Assembly (NCBI GenBank): GCA_903772945.1
Contig: CAICTM010001242.1
Span: 1-33,317, forward strand
Direction of reading: 5' to 3'
Length of the DNA stretch: 33,317 nucleotides
Origin: Seminavis robusta
Taxonomy: Eukaryota; Bacillariophyta; Bacillariophyceae; Naviculales; Naviculaceae
The position numbers and the translations under genes are program-made. The notes beneath the pieces were generated by a model. That model did no database searches. It was not told the origin of the DNA and saw only the letters and a list, made by a program, of their open reading frames with translations. Shown in pieces: positions 21,954 through 31,999 of the stretch. Position 1 is the stretch's first letter. The number at the start of each line of letters is the position of its first letter.

Positions 21954-24665
21954 ATGAGGCTGCTATCAAGAGGTACAGCAATGCTGTCAATTCTGGCCTG
22001 GTGGACATCCCCTGCAATCGCAACAAGAACAAACAGTGGCGTTCGAGGTACAAAACCTTCTGGGTTGACAATTCGTCGTACTCAAGATGTTCGGATGGGG
22101 AACATGGACAACAACAACAATAACAAGATGGATAACAACAAAAATGACATGGGAGAAGACATTGCGAATCCCTCCCAAGGGGATATCGGACGAGAGACTC
22201 CAAATATTGCTCCTGGTGGAGCAGACTTGGGAGGCATCACGATTATTGGTGGAAATGGTGAATCTCAGTGGATAACTCCTTCGCCAATCAACCCTCCAGC
22301 ACCTGCAACTCCTGGTACACCCAATCCAACATTGGGAAGCACACCAAGTCCAATCACTGTTCAGACACCCCCGCCTACACTTCAACCAGTGATGCCACCT
22401 CCAGTACCACCGCCTTCATCCCCGCCACCTTCATCCCCGCCACCTGCAAACACTCCCAATCCAACACGCGACATTCCAGGAGGAATGGGTGGTGCTGCTC
22501 TTGGCCCACTGACGATAATCAAGTATACAGGCAACCCCGAGCCGGCTACACAACCCCCCACAACTGGAGCTCCAATGACGCCCGAGCCGGCTACACAACC
22601 CCCCACAACTGGAGCTCCAATTACGCCCGAGCCAGCTACACAGCCTCCCACAACTGGAGCTCCAATGACGCCAAGACCCGTGACAACTCCGCCAACGACG
22701 CCAAGCCCCGTCACAAATCCACCAATGACTCAAAGCCCCATCCCAGTTACAAATCCACCAACAACATCAATCCCAGTTACAAATCCACCAGTAGCCCAAA
22801 CTCCTCTCACAAATCCACCAGTGACCCAACCCCCTGTCGCCAATCCACCAGTAACCCAACCTCCTGTCACCAATCCACCTACAACCGAAAGCCCTGTCAC
22901 AAATGCACCAATCACGAGCCCTCCATCTGCAGATCAATCACAAGAGCCAAAATGGAACGAGAATATGGTTTGTTTGAATACAGTCTATACTGATGTTGTC
23001 ATTGTAGGGGCCGGCATGGCAGGGGTTTCTGCGGCCGTCACCTTGCAAAATGAGGATCCCAACCTATCCTATGTGATTCTGGAAAGCACAGATCGTGTGG
23101 GAGGGCGGGTAAAGAGCATGACTTTTGGAGTCCAAGGGAATGAATGGACGGTTGAAGACGGGGCGAACTGGATTATGGAGTTCAAGAACAACCCGATGTG
23201 GGCATTGATGGAACAGTACGATTTTCAAACTGCGTTCAACGATGTTGAAGACTACACAGTATACAATGAATTTGTAAGTTCTTCGGCCAGGCCAACAGCT
23301 GTTGCTTGTTTGGGATGAGCAACAATTACTGACAGACAGACACGTTTGTATTCTGTTTCATTTTTGCTTCTTTGGTTTTTGACAGGGACAACTTGTGGAC
23401 CCTGACATCTACCAAGACAAGATGGACAAGCTCATGGATGCCTGGGGAAAAGCCGTCGATGATGCCGATGAACAATGGACTTCTAACCACGAGGGGTATG
23501 CTGATTTGGGCGTGCGGTACCTCTTGCAAAAGTACGGCTGGAGGGTTCCAGACGATGCATCCGGGAACTTGGACTTTATGGCGGAGTTCTATATGTTGGA
23601 CTGGGAGTATGCAGCGAGAGGTAAGGAACGGAAAGAGGTCTCAGGAGGACTCAAAGCTGCGTTTCTCACCTCTGCTCAACTCGCCTCCTCTTAGACACTT
23701 CCGTTCGATACTTTCCGTATTTCGATGAAGACGATTACTATCATATCACAGACCCGCGCGGGTACGAAATCGTGCCACAGCAATACTTCCTCAACAACGC
23801 CAATCGAAACAGTCTCAAGACAAATTCTCGCGTCGTCAAGATTGCCTACAATGAAGCCATTCAAAACAATGGCAAAAACTATCAAGCCGTTGTCACGGCG
23901 ATGGATGGTTCGACAACTTGCACCAATTATGTGGCTCAGAGAGTCATCTCAACCGTCTCCATTGGAGTCCTCAACCATGACTTGATCGCCTTTGACCCAC
24001 CCCTCCGATACCCACATGAGAAGTACTCTCCCTACTCCATGGCCCTGTATGTCAAGGTTTTCTATCAATTCCCAGTCAAATTTTGGGATACGACTGAATT
24101 CATTTTGACTGCTCGACCTGTGGGTCAACGAGGTCATTGCCACCATTGGCAAAATATGGACTTGCCACAATTCATGCCAGGCAGCGGGATTATTCGATGC
24201 GAAATGATGACGGAAGCCTTCAACGAGCTGAAACACTCGGAAACAAATCAATTGACAGACGAAACATTATTGGCTTTGCTAGAGCCCCTTCGAATCACAT
24301 ACGGAGCAGCCACTGTGGGAACACCCCTGGCCATGTACTACACACAAAACAACAATAATGTTGACTTTGGTTACGGATCGTACGCCAATTGGAAAATTGG
24401 CAAGACTTTCACCGACTATGCGCACTTTTTCGGCGGAATTCCCAATGTGGTCAACCATTGCGATCACAATGGCTGTTCTGATTCTGGTGATTGGGTGCTG
24501 CACTTTTCAGGGGCGGCAACATGTTATGTCTATGCCGAGTTTGTGCACGGTGCGTATTGGGCCGGAGAAAGGGATGCCAACTATGTGCTCGAATCTTTGG
24601 GGTACAATGTCAAGACCGACAAGAGTCCCTGTGATGAAGACTGGAAATGGTTTGACGACAGGTAG
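21954..24665 (+). CDS. Secreted flavin-containing amine (polyamine-type) oxidase with a Pro/Thr-rich linker
   Basis: Three exons join in frame: 21954-23273, 23386-23620 and 23695-24665. Introns of 112 and 74 nt begin GTAAG and end CAG/TAG. The product is 841 residues. Residues 1-23 form a signal peptide ending SPAIA. Residues about 40-100 are Asn/Asp-rich and 105-335 are a mucin-like Pro/Thr linker with three 15-residue repeats (EPATQPPTTGAPMTP) and later VTNPP units. The oxidase domain starts near residue 347 with the FAD dinucleotide site VVIVGAGMAGVSA (GxGxxG at about 352), then ESTDRVGGRV, and ends with HFSGAATCYVYAEFVHGAYWAGERDAN, the usual C-terminal FAD site. It should oxidise an amine with release of hydrogen peroxide, outside the cell or in the wall. 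The exact substrate is not deducible. The linker suggests O-glycosylation and wall attachment. Confidence 0.88.
22539..22673 (+). repeat. Three tandem 45-nt repeats in the oxidase linker
   Basis: Units at 22539-22583, 22584-22628 and 22629-22673 each encode EPATQPPTTGAPMTP or a one-residue variant. They are nearly identical in DNA, so the array is young and its length may vary between alleles. Confidence 0.85.
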
Positions 24666-25003
24666 TGAGTTGGTTGCACACCCGAGGCGCGCTGGATTGG
24701 AAGGAAGCTGGATTGCTCTGCTAGCTAGCAGCTGTTCCATTGTTTCTTGCTTCCGGTGATTGAAGCTGGCCGGTTGTACATTTTTGATGGTGTGACATCA
24801 TCAGATAACTGTTGGCTAATTTGTGTAATGCTATAATAGTAGTGGGGAAAAAGGCAGATTCCTTGTTTCTCTTCGGTATTGCAATGAAATGAGAGTTCCA
24901 CCAATGCCTCCTGGAGTTACCGGTGTTGGATCCAGAGTATTTGTTGGTGCCAGGGATGTTGATGTGTTGGTGCCAGGGATGTTGATGAAGGTTGCATTAC
25001 CTA

Positions 25004-25035
25004 CACCTAACCTGCCACTGCGGCAGGTTGAGGTG
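25004..25035. repeat. Bulged inverted repeat (hairpin)
   Basis: The arms CACCT-AACCTGCC and GGCAGGTT-G-AGGTG pair over 13 bp with one bulged G and a 5-nt loop (ACTGC). It could form in RNA from either strand. Its role is unknown. Confidence 0.6.
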
Positions 25036-25138
25036 CAGGTGAGAGTCTGAGTGTTGATTGAACTTGGATAAAGTAAATGTGCCCCCCAAGGTTAGATTGG
25101 GTGTAGTTGCAGTTCTGGAGGGTTGATTGGAGAAGTTG

Positions 25139-25297
25139 TCATGCCTCGCCATAACCTCGGTGCTTTGCAATGAACGGCACTGGACCCCCCACTACGACGA
25201 TGGGGTTTACAACCCGCTCCAGAAGACCTTCCATCTCTGTGAGAAAGTAACGGACGATGTCACCATGAACTAAAACGCCATCGGAACCCATTTCCAT
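25139..25297 (-). CDS. Possible 52-residue ORF within the dispersed repeat (gene remnant)
   Basis: Starts with MEMGSDGVLVHGDIVRYFL and continues through LLERVVNPIVVVGGPVPF to a TGA stop. The residue pattern looks protein-like, with amphipathic and hydrophobic stretches. The related sequence at 21095-21190 carries a stop in the same frame, so this is more probably a fragment of a decayed repeated gene or element than a working gene. No family recognised. Confidence 0.2.
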   Translation of the reverse strand: MEMGSDGVLVHGDIVRYFLTEMEGLLERVVNPIVVVGGPVPFIAKHRGYGEA

Positions 25298-25320
25298 GGT
25301 TTATGTGGCAGCTGTCTGCT
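25238..25320. repeat. Diverged dispersed repeat, right copy
   Basis: Counterpart of 21095-21190. It is preceded by a hairpin GGGTT-TAC-AACCC at about 25200-25215, in the place where the left copy has GGGCTT-CAT-AAGCCC. Confidence 0.55.
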
Positions 25321-25531
25321 TAGCGTCCGGGGGCCCAAGAAGGGACCGAAAGACGAGCGAGCATAGACCGTCCGGTACGGTAATCATTGGTTTCATTGGT
25401 AACACATTTTCTAATTGATCAGTTATGCACTCGATTCCACGGTGTGGTTCCTATAAATATCTATTGTAGGGTTGGTTGGGCTGAGGTGGGCTGTGAAACG
25501 TTGGGGATTGAATTCTTCGTCGGATTGACGT

Positions 25532-26050
25532 CTAGACCAGGTTGTCTAGACCACTTGCCCGTTGACAACCTGTAAAGCACGTCATGGAATCATCCTGCAA
25601 GACCATGGCCTCTGCCAAACCTGGCTGTAGGCACTTCTTTCGCTTCAATCCCCAAAATATTGTTTCGTGGACCAGGACACCTCCACCTTCACACGGGCAA
25701 AGGCACAATGATGGGCAAACCCCACCACAGCATCCACAAGTATCTCCCTGTTTACCAACGACGGTGCCCTGATATGAAATTAAGCAGGTACTGTGCATCA
25801 TAGGCTCGGGTCGACACCCCCACACTCCCGCCGTTCCTTCCGTGGTGAGGCATTGGTGTTCTGGAGGCAAAATGTAGTTCACATCATCTCCGTGGGGGAG
25901 TCCTGGGCAGTCCTTCATCATGATGGAACCTCGATTGTCTGGAAATGGGGGTTGCACCGCACTGCCATCCGAAAGCCTTGCCAGAGCTGGCGTCGCCGAG
26001 GCAAGAATGGCAATGCAAAGGCTTGAAAGAGTAAAAGTCGCGATCTTCAT
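25532..26050 (-). CDS. Small secreted cysteine-rich protein
   Basis: A single-exon ORF of 172 residues from ATG 26048-26050. Residues 1-24 form a typical signal peptide (MKIATFTLSSLCIAILASA, then TPALA). The mature part has about 14 Cys, seven of them clustered in DTCGCCGGVCPSLCLCPCEGG. The CGCC core recalls the N-terminal cysteine motif of IGFBP-type domains, but the rest does not fit that family. No transmembrane segment follows the signal, so the protein is probably secreted and disulfide-bonded. It is divergently arranged relative to the zinc-finger gene downstream. Function unknown. The end (FTGCQRASGLDNLV) appears natural. The ORF is intact, unlike several neighbours. Confidence 0.65.
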   Translation of the reverse strand: MKIATFTLSSLCIAILASATPALARLSDGSAVQPPFPDNRGSIMMKDCPGLPHGDDVNYILPPEHQCLTTEGTAGVWGCRPEPMMHSTCLISYQGTVVGKQGDTCGCCGGVCPSLCLCPCEGGGVLVHETIFWGLKRKKCLQPGLAEAMVLQDDSMTCFTGCQRASGLDNLV

Positions 26051-26663
26051 GGTGCGTCTCTGATGTCAGTTTGGTTGCTCGATTGGGTCGTTGGATCTAG
26101 CGTTTCTTGTTTCGCTTGATTATTTGTTTTCTCTTATTGTTTTTTATGACGAGATGCTGCATGTTTCTTCGTTTTCCTTCAGGTGCGGAACGCCTCGTGA
26201 TGAGCAAGTTGCGAAGTCAAGAACCCATCCTTCGCATACTGTTTGCAATTATTTTACTCGTGTTCGGTTCGTCACCTATTTTGCCACAGGTTGCTACGAT
26301 GCCAACACTTGTGAGTTCCCAGTCGATCGAAAAGTTGTCGAGCTTTTGTTGCCCATTCCGTGCAAGTGGGAACAAACACAGCTGCGGAACCAAGCCAAGG
26401 CCTTCACCAAAAACGAGGATGGAAATTTTGAGTGGGAGTCGAGGCGACTTCTAGTAGGGTTAAAACTATGCATAGGCGCGGGAGTCGAGTCGCGTCAATG
26501 TGACAGTTCATCGACAGCGGAAACACCCTCAGATCTATGCCGTATGCCGGTACGCATCGTGGAGACTTGAAATTTTCGTTGAAGAAGAGTTCTTCGCCAT
26601 AGCAGACAAGCAAATCAACTTTGTATACATTATGGATATTCATTGTTCCATTTGCTGCACAAG
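26051..26663. other. Spacer between the Cys-rich and zinc-finger genes, weak ORFs only
   Basis: An open plus-strand frame (26091-26570; first ATG about 26151) has a plausible-looking 3' half (CEFPVDRKVVELLLPIPCKW region) but no recognised domain and no clear start. An overlapping frame is hydrophobic. I could not choose between them. This stretch should contain the promoter of the Cys-rich gene. Confidence 0.35.
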
Positions 26664-27157
26664 ATGACTTTGTATCAATGCGACTGTGGATTCGGCAGGA
26701 CAAGCGGAGCCACCGGAACGTCAATCACACATCACCTCAAAGGAAAGCACAGCTACGAGGTGAACGCAGCTTCATCAGGCAACTTTTTCTGCAATGCCTG
26801 TACGAAAGGATCTGGTAGCGGCAAGCGATTGCTTCCTTTGAGGATCTGTTGGAGCATTTGGAAGACAAGCATTGCTGTGACTGCATTTCCAAGTCGGACT
26901 GCTGGGACTATACCACAGGACTGTATAAATGCGGTGAATGCAGTTTTGGATCTTCAACCGGAGCGGTAGCGGCAAACATCGTCTACCACATCAAAGGAAA
27001 CCATAATGTGGATGTCGGCATTAGCAGCTCCGGGTACTTTTACTGCAACGATTGCGGCTCCTTTAGCCGCGGTAGAAAGTTTGACAGTTTCGATGATCTG
27101 ATGGAACACTTGGAGAATCACCATGGCCTGGAGAAGCCCCGTCAGTTTCTTGGATGA
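26664..27157 (+). CDS. Small protein with two duplicated zinc-finger modules, one frameshift
   Basis: Starts at ATG 26664 (MTLYQCDCGFGRTSG). Two tandem modules of about 70 residues each hold a first finger (LYKCGECSFG ... YHIKGNH) and a second finger (FYCNDCGSFSRGRKFDSF ... EHLENHH), both with C-x2-C and H-x4-H spacing, except that the very first pair is CDC. The frame breaks at 26827-26831: in module 1 the sequence lacks one T relative to a continuous frame, after which the expected FASFEDLLEHLEDKH is in another frame. Adding that base gives exactly 165 codons (164 residues). Internal duplication is clear from the aligned modules. Zinc binding is inferred from Cys/His spacing; DNA or RNA binding is possible but not shown. 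It is convergent with the glycosyltransferase, 88 bp between stops. Confidence 0.6.
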
Positions 27158-27245
27158 CTTACCTGTCCATAAAAAGTCCATGTCCTCGGTCACGATGATT
27201 GTATTTGGTGATGATCTCCATTCCTTGGTCCTGGTTGTGTCCCTT

Positions 27246-28813
27246 TCACCAGTCACCACTGAACAAAGTATGATATTCCAGAATCAAGCGATAAATGTAG
27301 CATCTCATGTCGTCATCGCGAATGTGATGGGTGGACATCTCCTTTCCATGTTGGGCAATTCGTTCGGCCATTTCCGGGTGCCCATGTACCCATTTGACCT
27401 TGTCGACTAGATCAGTAAGATTGTAGTTCACTGGAACATAGTCCACAAAAGGACGGAGCCGTTCTGAGAACCATTCCCGATAACGTGTGGATTGAAAAGG
27501 ACAGATCCAAGCCTGAGCAATCTGGGGAATCGAGCCGTAAACGCTGAGGCAACAGAAGAAGTCAAGCCATGAGAAAAGATGACAAGTCATCTAGTAGCAC
27601 GGAACCATTGCAGTTTGCTTGTCAGAAACTGCTCAAACTCACAATTTCCATCCACATCCATAATGTACTTGAAGAGTTGCGCCTCTTCGGGTTCCATGCG
27701 ACGGGAGACTCGCCAATGCGGTGACATGGTATGTTTGTCTGTGTAGTTTTGAACAATATCTACAAAGGCAAAGTCGGCAATGACGGGGACACTGAGTGCA
27801 ATGGGATGCGCATCGTTGCCTCCAAATCGTTCCACGAGATGAAATCTTGGCGAAACGCCCCACTCCGAGCCAGTGGTCGAACCCCTCCATACAATGGCAT
27901 CCTTGCGATCCTTCAAGGCTGGCATGGAGGGATTGGGTGATGCTTCCTCATCATCATTGAGCCCAAAATGGTAGGGGACCATAATGCCCCGAGAATCATA
28001 GGAATCTGTGAATTCGGGATGAAAAATGGAAGCGTCGGCCTGCAGACGGGTGTATTGGTGTCGTTGTCCCAGCACGGATGGTGTGAATGATTGATCCATG
28101 AAAGTAGCCAATTGAGCATCCGATGGTGGGCGCTTGTCTTCGGTCATGTATCTCATTTTACAAACAGAAAACAAAGGAAGGGTATCACTGGTAGTGCCAC
28201 GGGATGGATGATCGTGTAGATCAAAGAACAAGACTGATTGGAATGGAGGTTGATGTGCCAGTAGCGGCAGCAAGAGTTTTCGAATGTTCCTTTCTATCAT
28301 GCTTTGTTGAACAAAATTCAAATGTATATTGTGGGAAGCAACCACGTTCAATTGGTGGTTTTCAAGTGTGAAGGCAATGTAGTTGTCTGTTAGCCTCTGC
28401 CCCGAAGAAATGACATCCGGATAGCGCAAGGGAGATCCCGTTCGGTTGATTTGTTCTCGGTATGACTTCAAATCTTCTTCGATGTAAGTGTAGAAATCCC
28501 TCTCATTACACTTGTTGTCCTTGGCATATTGCAGCCACATTCGTAATGAATCGGGAGGACGGCGGTGGTAGCGAAGATAATAGTCTTGCTGAAAGTCTTG
28601 CCAACCGTTGCCCTCTGGATAAGATCTCTGCCACCCTTCCGGCCGCTCCTCCACTTCCGGACGAGACGACCAGATTTTATCCTCCAACTGTCGATTCATC
28701 CCTAAGTGGTACAAGGCGAGTAGAACCAGTGTCAGCAGCAACCCAGTTCGATATGTCGGGGGGCAGCACCTCGAATGCAAAGTCATGGCCATGAAGATGA
28801 CTGTTCTCATCAT
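27246..28813 (-). CDS. GT90/CAP10-like glycosyltransferase, type II membrane protein, one intron, one frameshift
   Basis: Exon 1 runs from ATG 28811-28813 to 27643 and exon 2 from 27543 to the stop at 27246-27248. The 99-nt intron begins GTGAGT and ends CAG and joins DVDGN to SFTARFPRLLRLGSVLF. Near 27493 exon 2 lacks one base, after which the frame continues as STRYREWFSERLRPFVDYVP. With that base restored the length is 489 residues. An N-terminal anchor (TGLLLTLVLLALYHL) suggests Golgi or ER type II topology. Family hallmarks are IVWRGSTTG, the YIMDVDGNSF motif and REWFSERL-PFV-YVPV, all typical of the GT90 (CAP10/POGLUT-like) family. It would transfer a sugar such as xylose or glucose to a glycan or protein; the acceptor is unknown. 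Start chosen at the second codon of the open frame because the first is TTG. Confidence 0.72.
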
Positions 28814-29029
28814 CAATATTGTTGTTTGTTGTCGTCGTGGACTGCTTTATCCCACGAGGCGAATCTTGCTCTTCCGAAACTGCTTGCCTCCTTCTATGGT
28901 GGATGTTTCCAGAACCATTGTTATCACTGAATCCCTCAGAAGAAACCTCCATTTGTGGCAATATCTCTTTCAAAGATCCGTCTTCTTCATTGGGCCCGAG
29001 ATGTACAATAAAAATCAGACCAAGATACC

Positions 29030-29055
29030 TACCGGTACTAGCTAGAGTACCGGTA
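29030..29055. repeat. Perfect 10-bp inverted repeat with CCGG core
   Basis: The arms TACCGGTACT and AGTACCGGTA enclose the loop AGCTAG. It lies about 220 bp upstream of the glycosyltransferase start. ACCGGT and CTAGCTAG words recur in other non-coding parts of the window. Confidence 0.6.
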
Positions 29056-30554
29056 TACGTTGGAATGCGAGAATAATAGTATGCTTCAAAATGGAGCCTC
29101 GAAACACATCGTCCTCAGCCGCTTCTCTTTCCCCTATTGTTGTTCTCGCTCGGTTGCTGCCACCGTGCCATCAGGTGACTCGGGATTCTGTATCCTTTGA
29201 CTGACAAATGGCTGGATGGTTCGATAACACTAATAATAATGCTGATGGTGCGGAAAGTGCGTGAGCTCCAAGGAGATCTCAGCCAGCTAAGTTAGAAAAG
29301 GAAAGAAGCTGTACCAGTAGGAAAGGAAACCAGTTTGATGCCAATTAGACATTTTTACTGCTATGTCCAGCTACATGTACCACCTAGAGCTACTACTGCC
29401 TAGTACAGTAGTAGTACTCGGACGTCGTAGCCAGCTAGAACAAGGTGTACATACCAGTGGCAGAAGACTGGTGGCAAGCAGCAGGAGCAGGGGAGTTGGT
29501 ATTATCACTACTGCTCAAAGTGGCGTACAGTGGAAGCAAGTGTTCTCAGAAGCATAGCAGGGATCAGAGAAGGTTAGATGTACTAGCTAGCACACATAAT
29601 GAGTAACCGAGGAATGACGAGGTAGTGTTCCGTTGCGGAAAAGGTCAACTATCAACGACAACAACCAAATGCCAGAAGGAACACATCCTGGCTCACGTAA
29701 TAAAATTAGAAATGTATCCACCACTATACCAAGACGTCGTCGACAACTAAATTGGTACACAGGAAAATGGGTACCCACTGAAAATAGAGCTGAAATTAAT
29801 TATCAGTCGCCTCTGAAGGAACCCAAGCAGCCTCTTCCTCTCTTACATGAATCACCAACCCACCAGTAGGAAATTCAAAGGAGGGAGTATCCACTCTCTT
29901 CTGTATTCAAATATTCCCTGCACGTGCGTGAATTGTCATGTACTAGCCTCCTCTGGTTGATTGTTGCCTTTCAATGACCCGATTCTTCCACTTTTTATTT
30001 GGTGAGTTCTCATAGCTTCATGTTGACTGTTGCCTTTCAATAATTCGACTTGAAGACGGTATCTCTTTTGCTTGGACTGTTGATAGGAGGGCAAAAGTCA
30101 ACAGGAGCAGCCAGCCACTGTCCAATCAAAGCATCTTTCTCTTGTTCGTATCTATGGCGTCGATTGGCTGAAAAGGACTCGACAATGACAATTCACCGGC
30201 AACAAAATATGTTTGGCAGTAAAGAGAATAGAAAGTAAGAATAAATATGGAATTCTCTTCTATTCTGACACTGCAGAAAAATGGAGGCTTGCTTACCCTT
30301 GCTCATCAAAATTCACCAACTTGACTGCCATGCGCCAAGAACTGACTGACATCTCAAACTGGGAGGATTTCAATGAGGATTGCTTTCACTTCTGCACCGG
30401 AGACACTCTGATTTACTCAACTCAGGCTAGAGATGCGACCGATTGATCGGCTTGGAACTTGTACTGGTACCAGATAGCAACCTGAGACGTCCAGCTTACT
30501 CTGGCCTGAAAAGGATCCAACGCTTCAGTCCTGTAATGGTGGTAGCGTGCTGGT

Positions 30555-31030
30555 AACTCTGGTACGGTAGCTTGCTCACTCGCATTATCTCTCCTCTCAT
30601 TATCTCTCCACGCTCCGTCAAACCATACTCAATCTGATCAGAATCAACATAGTCGACTATGAGGATGCTGGGAAGGGAAAGCACGGCAGCAATTCGAGCA
30701 GCAACAAGCATCTAATATCGGGGTTCAATGACTTCACACAAACTTTTGTTTCAGGCGTAGTTGACAGTACCGATATCAGAGAAGCCTTTCTGTTGTTCTC
30801 CATAAGGATCCATTGATCAACTGCCGCCAGTCTCTCCCAGCTACTAGCTAGAGAGGGATACAATGCTTGGTTCGTGTAGTGGGGGTAGTGTGGTAGCTTA
30901 TCCACTCGCATTATCCAGCCACTGGCAACAAACCCTCTCATTAGCTAAGACGTTGACAATGAGGATGCAGGGATATTGAAAAGGAGTATTCAAGGCTCGA
31001 GCCACGGCAACCGAACTAACCGAACAAGCA
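30555..31030. repeat. Pair of diverged direct repeats
   Basis: Segments near 30560-30720 and 30890-31030 share GGTAGCTT, CACTCGCATTATC, CTCTCATTA and GAGGATGC in the same order. Both also contain a similar GCAGCAA/GGCAACC end. They look like two old copies of one unit. Confidence 0.45.
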
Positions 31031-31623
31031 CCAGGGGTGATGAGTGATGGAGTGGTCTTCGCAACTGGCGGTGCAAGTAGATCATATCATCATGTCTACC
31101 TCTGTTGTCCTACTTTCTGTCTTGTGGAGTCTTTAAAAAGAACGCATCTGTCTCTTCATTGATGCTTCGTTTTTGTGGGGGCGAGGGAGGAGGGAAGATG
31201 GTTCGATACATAATATTATCTCGGCTACACTACAATCATCGGATATCGGATCCCCCAATTCCATTACCAGGTGAAAATCGCCCCATCTCTTTTTCTTCCC
31301 ATAGCCTTTTCACATCTGATTCTCTGCAAAACGTCATGGCTACTCGAATCTGTGTCAGCTTCAATAGGTGCATGAGTTAACGTGCCCATGCCAAGGCGCT
31401 CAAAAGCCTCCGTATACCTGATTGAAAAATTGGTCCTGCCACTGATATTTTCATAGTGGAGCCCTGCCAAAAAATGTTTTAACTAGCCCCCTTTGAAACC
31501 CCCATCATTAAGTCGTGAGGAAACCTTACGGATTCGATCCATTCAATCTAAATGAACGGAAGAGCAGAAAAAAACATCCCCCCGTCTCCTCCCATTCAAA
31601 GATCATTGCTTCCTCTCCTTGTG

Positions 31624-31998
31624 TTACTCCAGTTCTTTATATTCAATAATGCCCACTGCCAGTTGTCTGTCACGGTCACCTCTGGCTGGCTGCCCTGTGA
31701 GCAACCAATGCTTGTAATATGCCCGCATAAACATCCATTGGACGCCTTCATCAAGACATAACACCATTGTTGAGATCAAAGAGCGCAGAGGAAGAACTAC
31801 AAGATACTGTGGAAAGATGTGCTTATGACCATCAATCCCATCAACCTTCACCGGAACTCTGCCATCATTGTGTGGCTCGGCCTCATACACAATTCCAAGT
31901 TTATTGTTTAAGACACCACCAGGGATCCCTCGGAGGCCAGAGATTTGTACCCAGGAATAAGCTTGAGGGTATTGTGGTGGTGAGTGCGACAATACCAT
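31624..31998 (-). CDS. Possible small protein or exon with a G-rich beta-repeat motif
   Basis: A 124-codon frame. It contains WVQISGLRGIPGG, LNNKLGIVYEAEP and DGRVPVKVDG, then HIFPQYLVVLP. This resembles the short module (GL-x-LNG-x-G-x-V ... GR-x-V ... N-x-x) that I have seen repeated in many algal proteins, where it often follows a zinc-finger or MYND region. Here only one module is present. The end (QLAVGIIEYKELE) does not match anything known to me. The 5' end coincides with the start of copia pol on the opposite strand, so the gene may have been cut by that element. Not certain to be expressed. Confidence 0.35.
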   Translation of the reverse strand: MVLSHSPPQYPQAYSWVQISGLRGIPGGVLNNKLGIVYEAEPHNDGRVPVKVDGIDGHKHIFPQYLVVLPLRSLISTMVLCLDEGVQWMFMRAYYKHWLLTGQPARGDRDRQLAVGIIEYKELE

Positions 31999-31999
31999 T

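Larger units (their letters stand above)
24666..25531. other. Intergenic region between the oxidase and the Cys-rich gene
   Basis: It carries a 23-bp tandem duplication (24942-24964 and 24965-24987), a bulged hairpin at 25004-25035 (core AACCTGCC/GGCAGGTT) and the right copy of the dispersed repeat at about 25190-25320. A short minus-strand frame at 25139-25297 is listed separately. Nothing else is recognised. Confidence 0.5.
28814..31623. other. Long intergenic region, no supportable gene
   Basis: Only short frames are seen. Two plus-strand frames (29633-29869 and 30213-30446) have somewhat protein-like composition but no domain, no shared splice structure and, for the second, no ATG. The stretch holds the promoter side of the glycosyltransferase, a palindrome at 29030-29055, a pair of diverged repeats near 30555-30720 and 30888-31030, and a short repeated phrase TGTTGCCTTTCAAT at about 29965 and 30030. 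Confidence 0.5.

Noticed and set aside
22539..22673. Regularly spaced repeats that could suggest a CRISPR array
   Set aside because: They are contiguous coding repeats without spacers, inside a eukaryotic gene.
22382..22915. Minus-strand Gly/Val-rich repetitive frames
   Set aside because: Antisense reading of the same low-complexity linker.
22268..22993. Plus-strand frame of 241 codons, rich in Ser, Thr and Asn
   Set aside because: It is the out-of-frame reading of the repetitive Pro/Thr linker of the amine oxidase.
27587..27642. Reading of the glycosyltransferase to the end of its first open frame (LQWFRATR)
   Set aside because: These residues are intron sequence; the GTGAGT donor at 27642 restores the conserved SFTARF continuation.
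29633..29869. Plus-strand frame of 78 codons
   Set aside because: Composition is plausible, but there is no domain, splice context or homology in the window; not enough support for a gene.
31500..31550. Short stretch resembling a tRNA T-arm (GGATTCGATCC)
   Set aside because: No acceptor stem, D-arm or anticodon arm could be placed around it.
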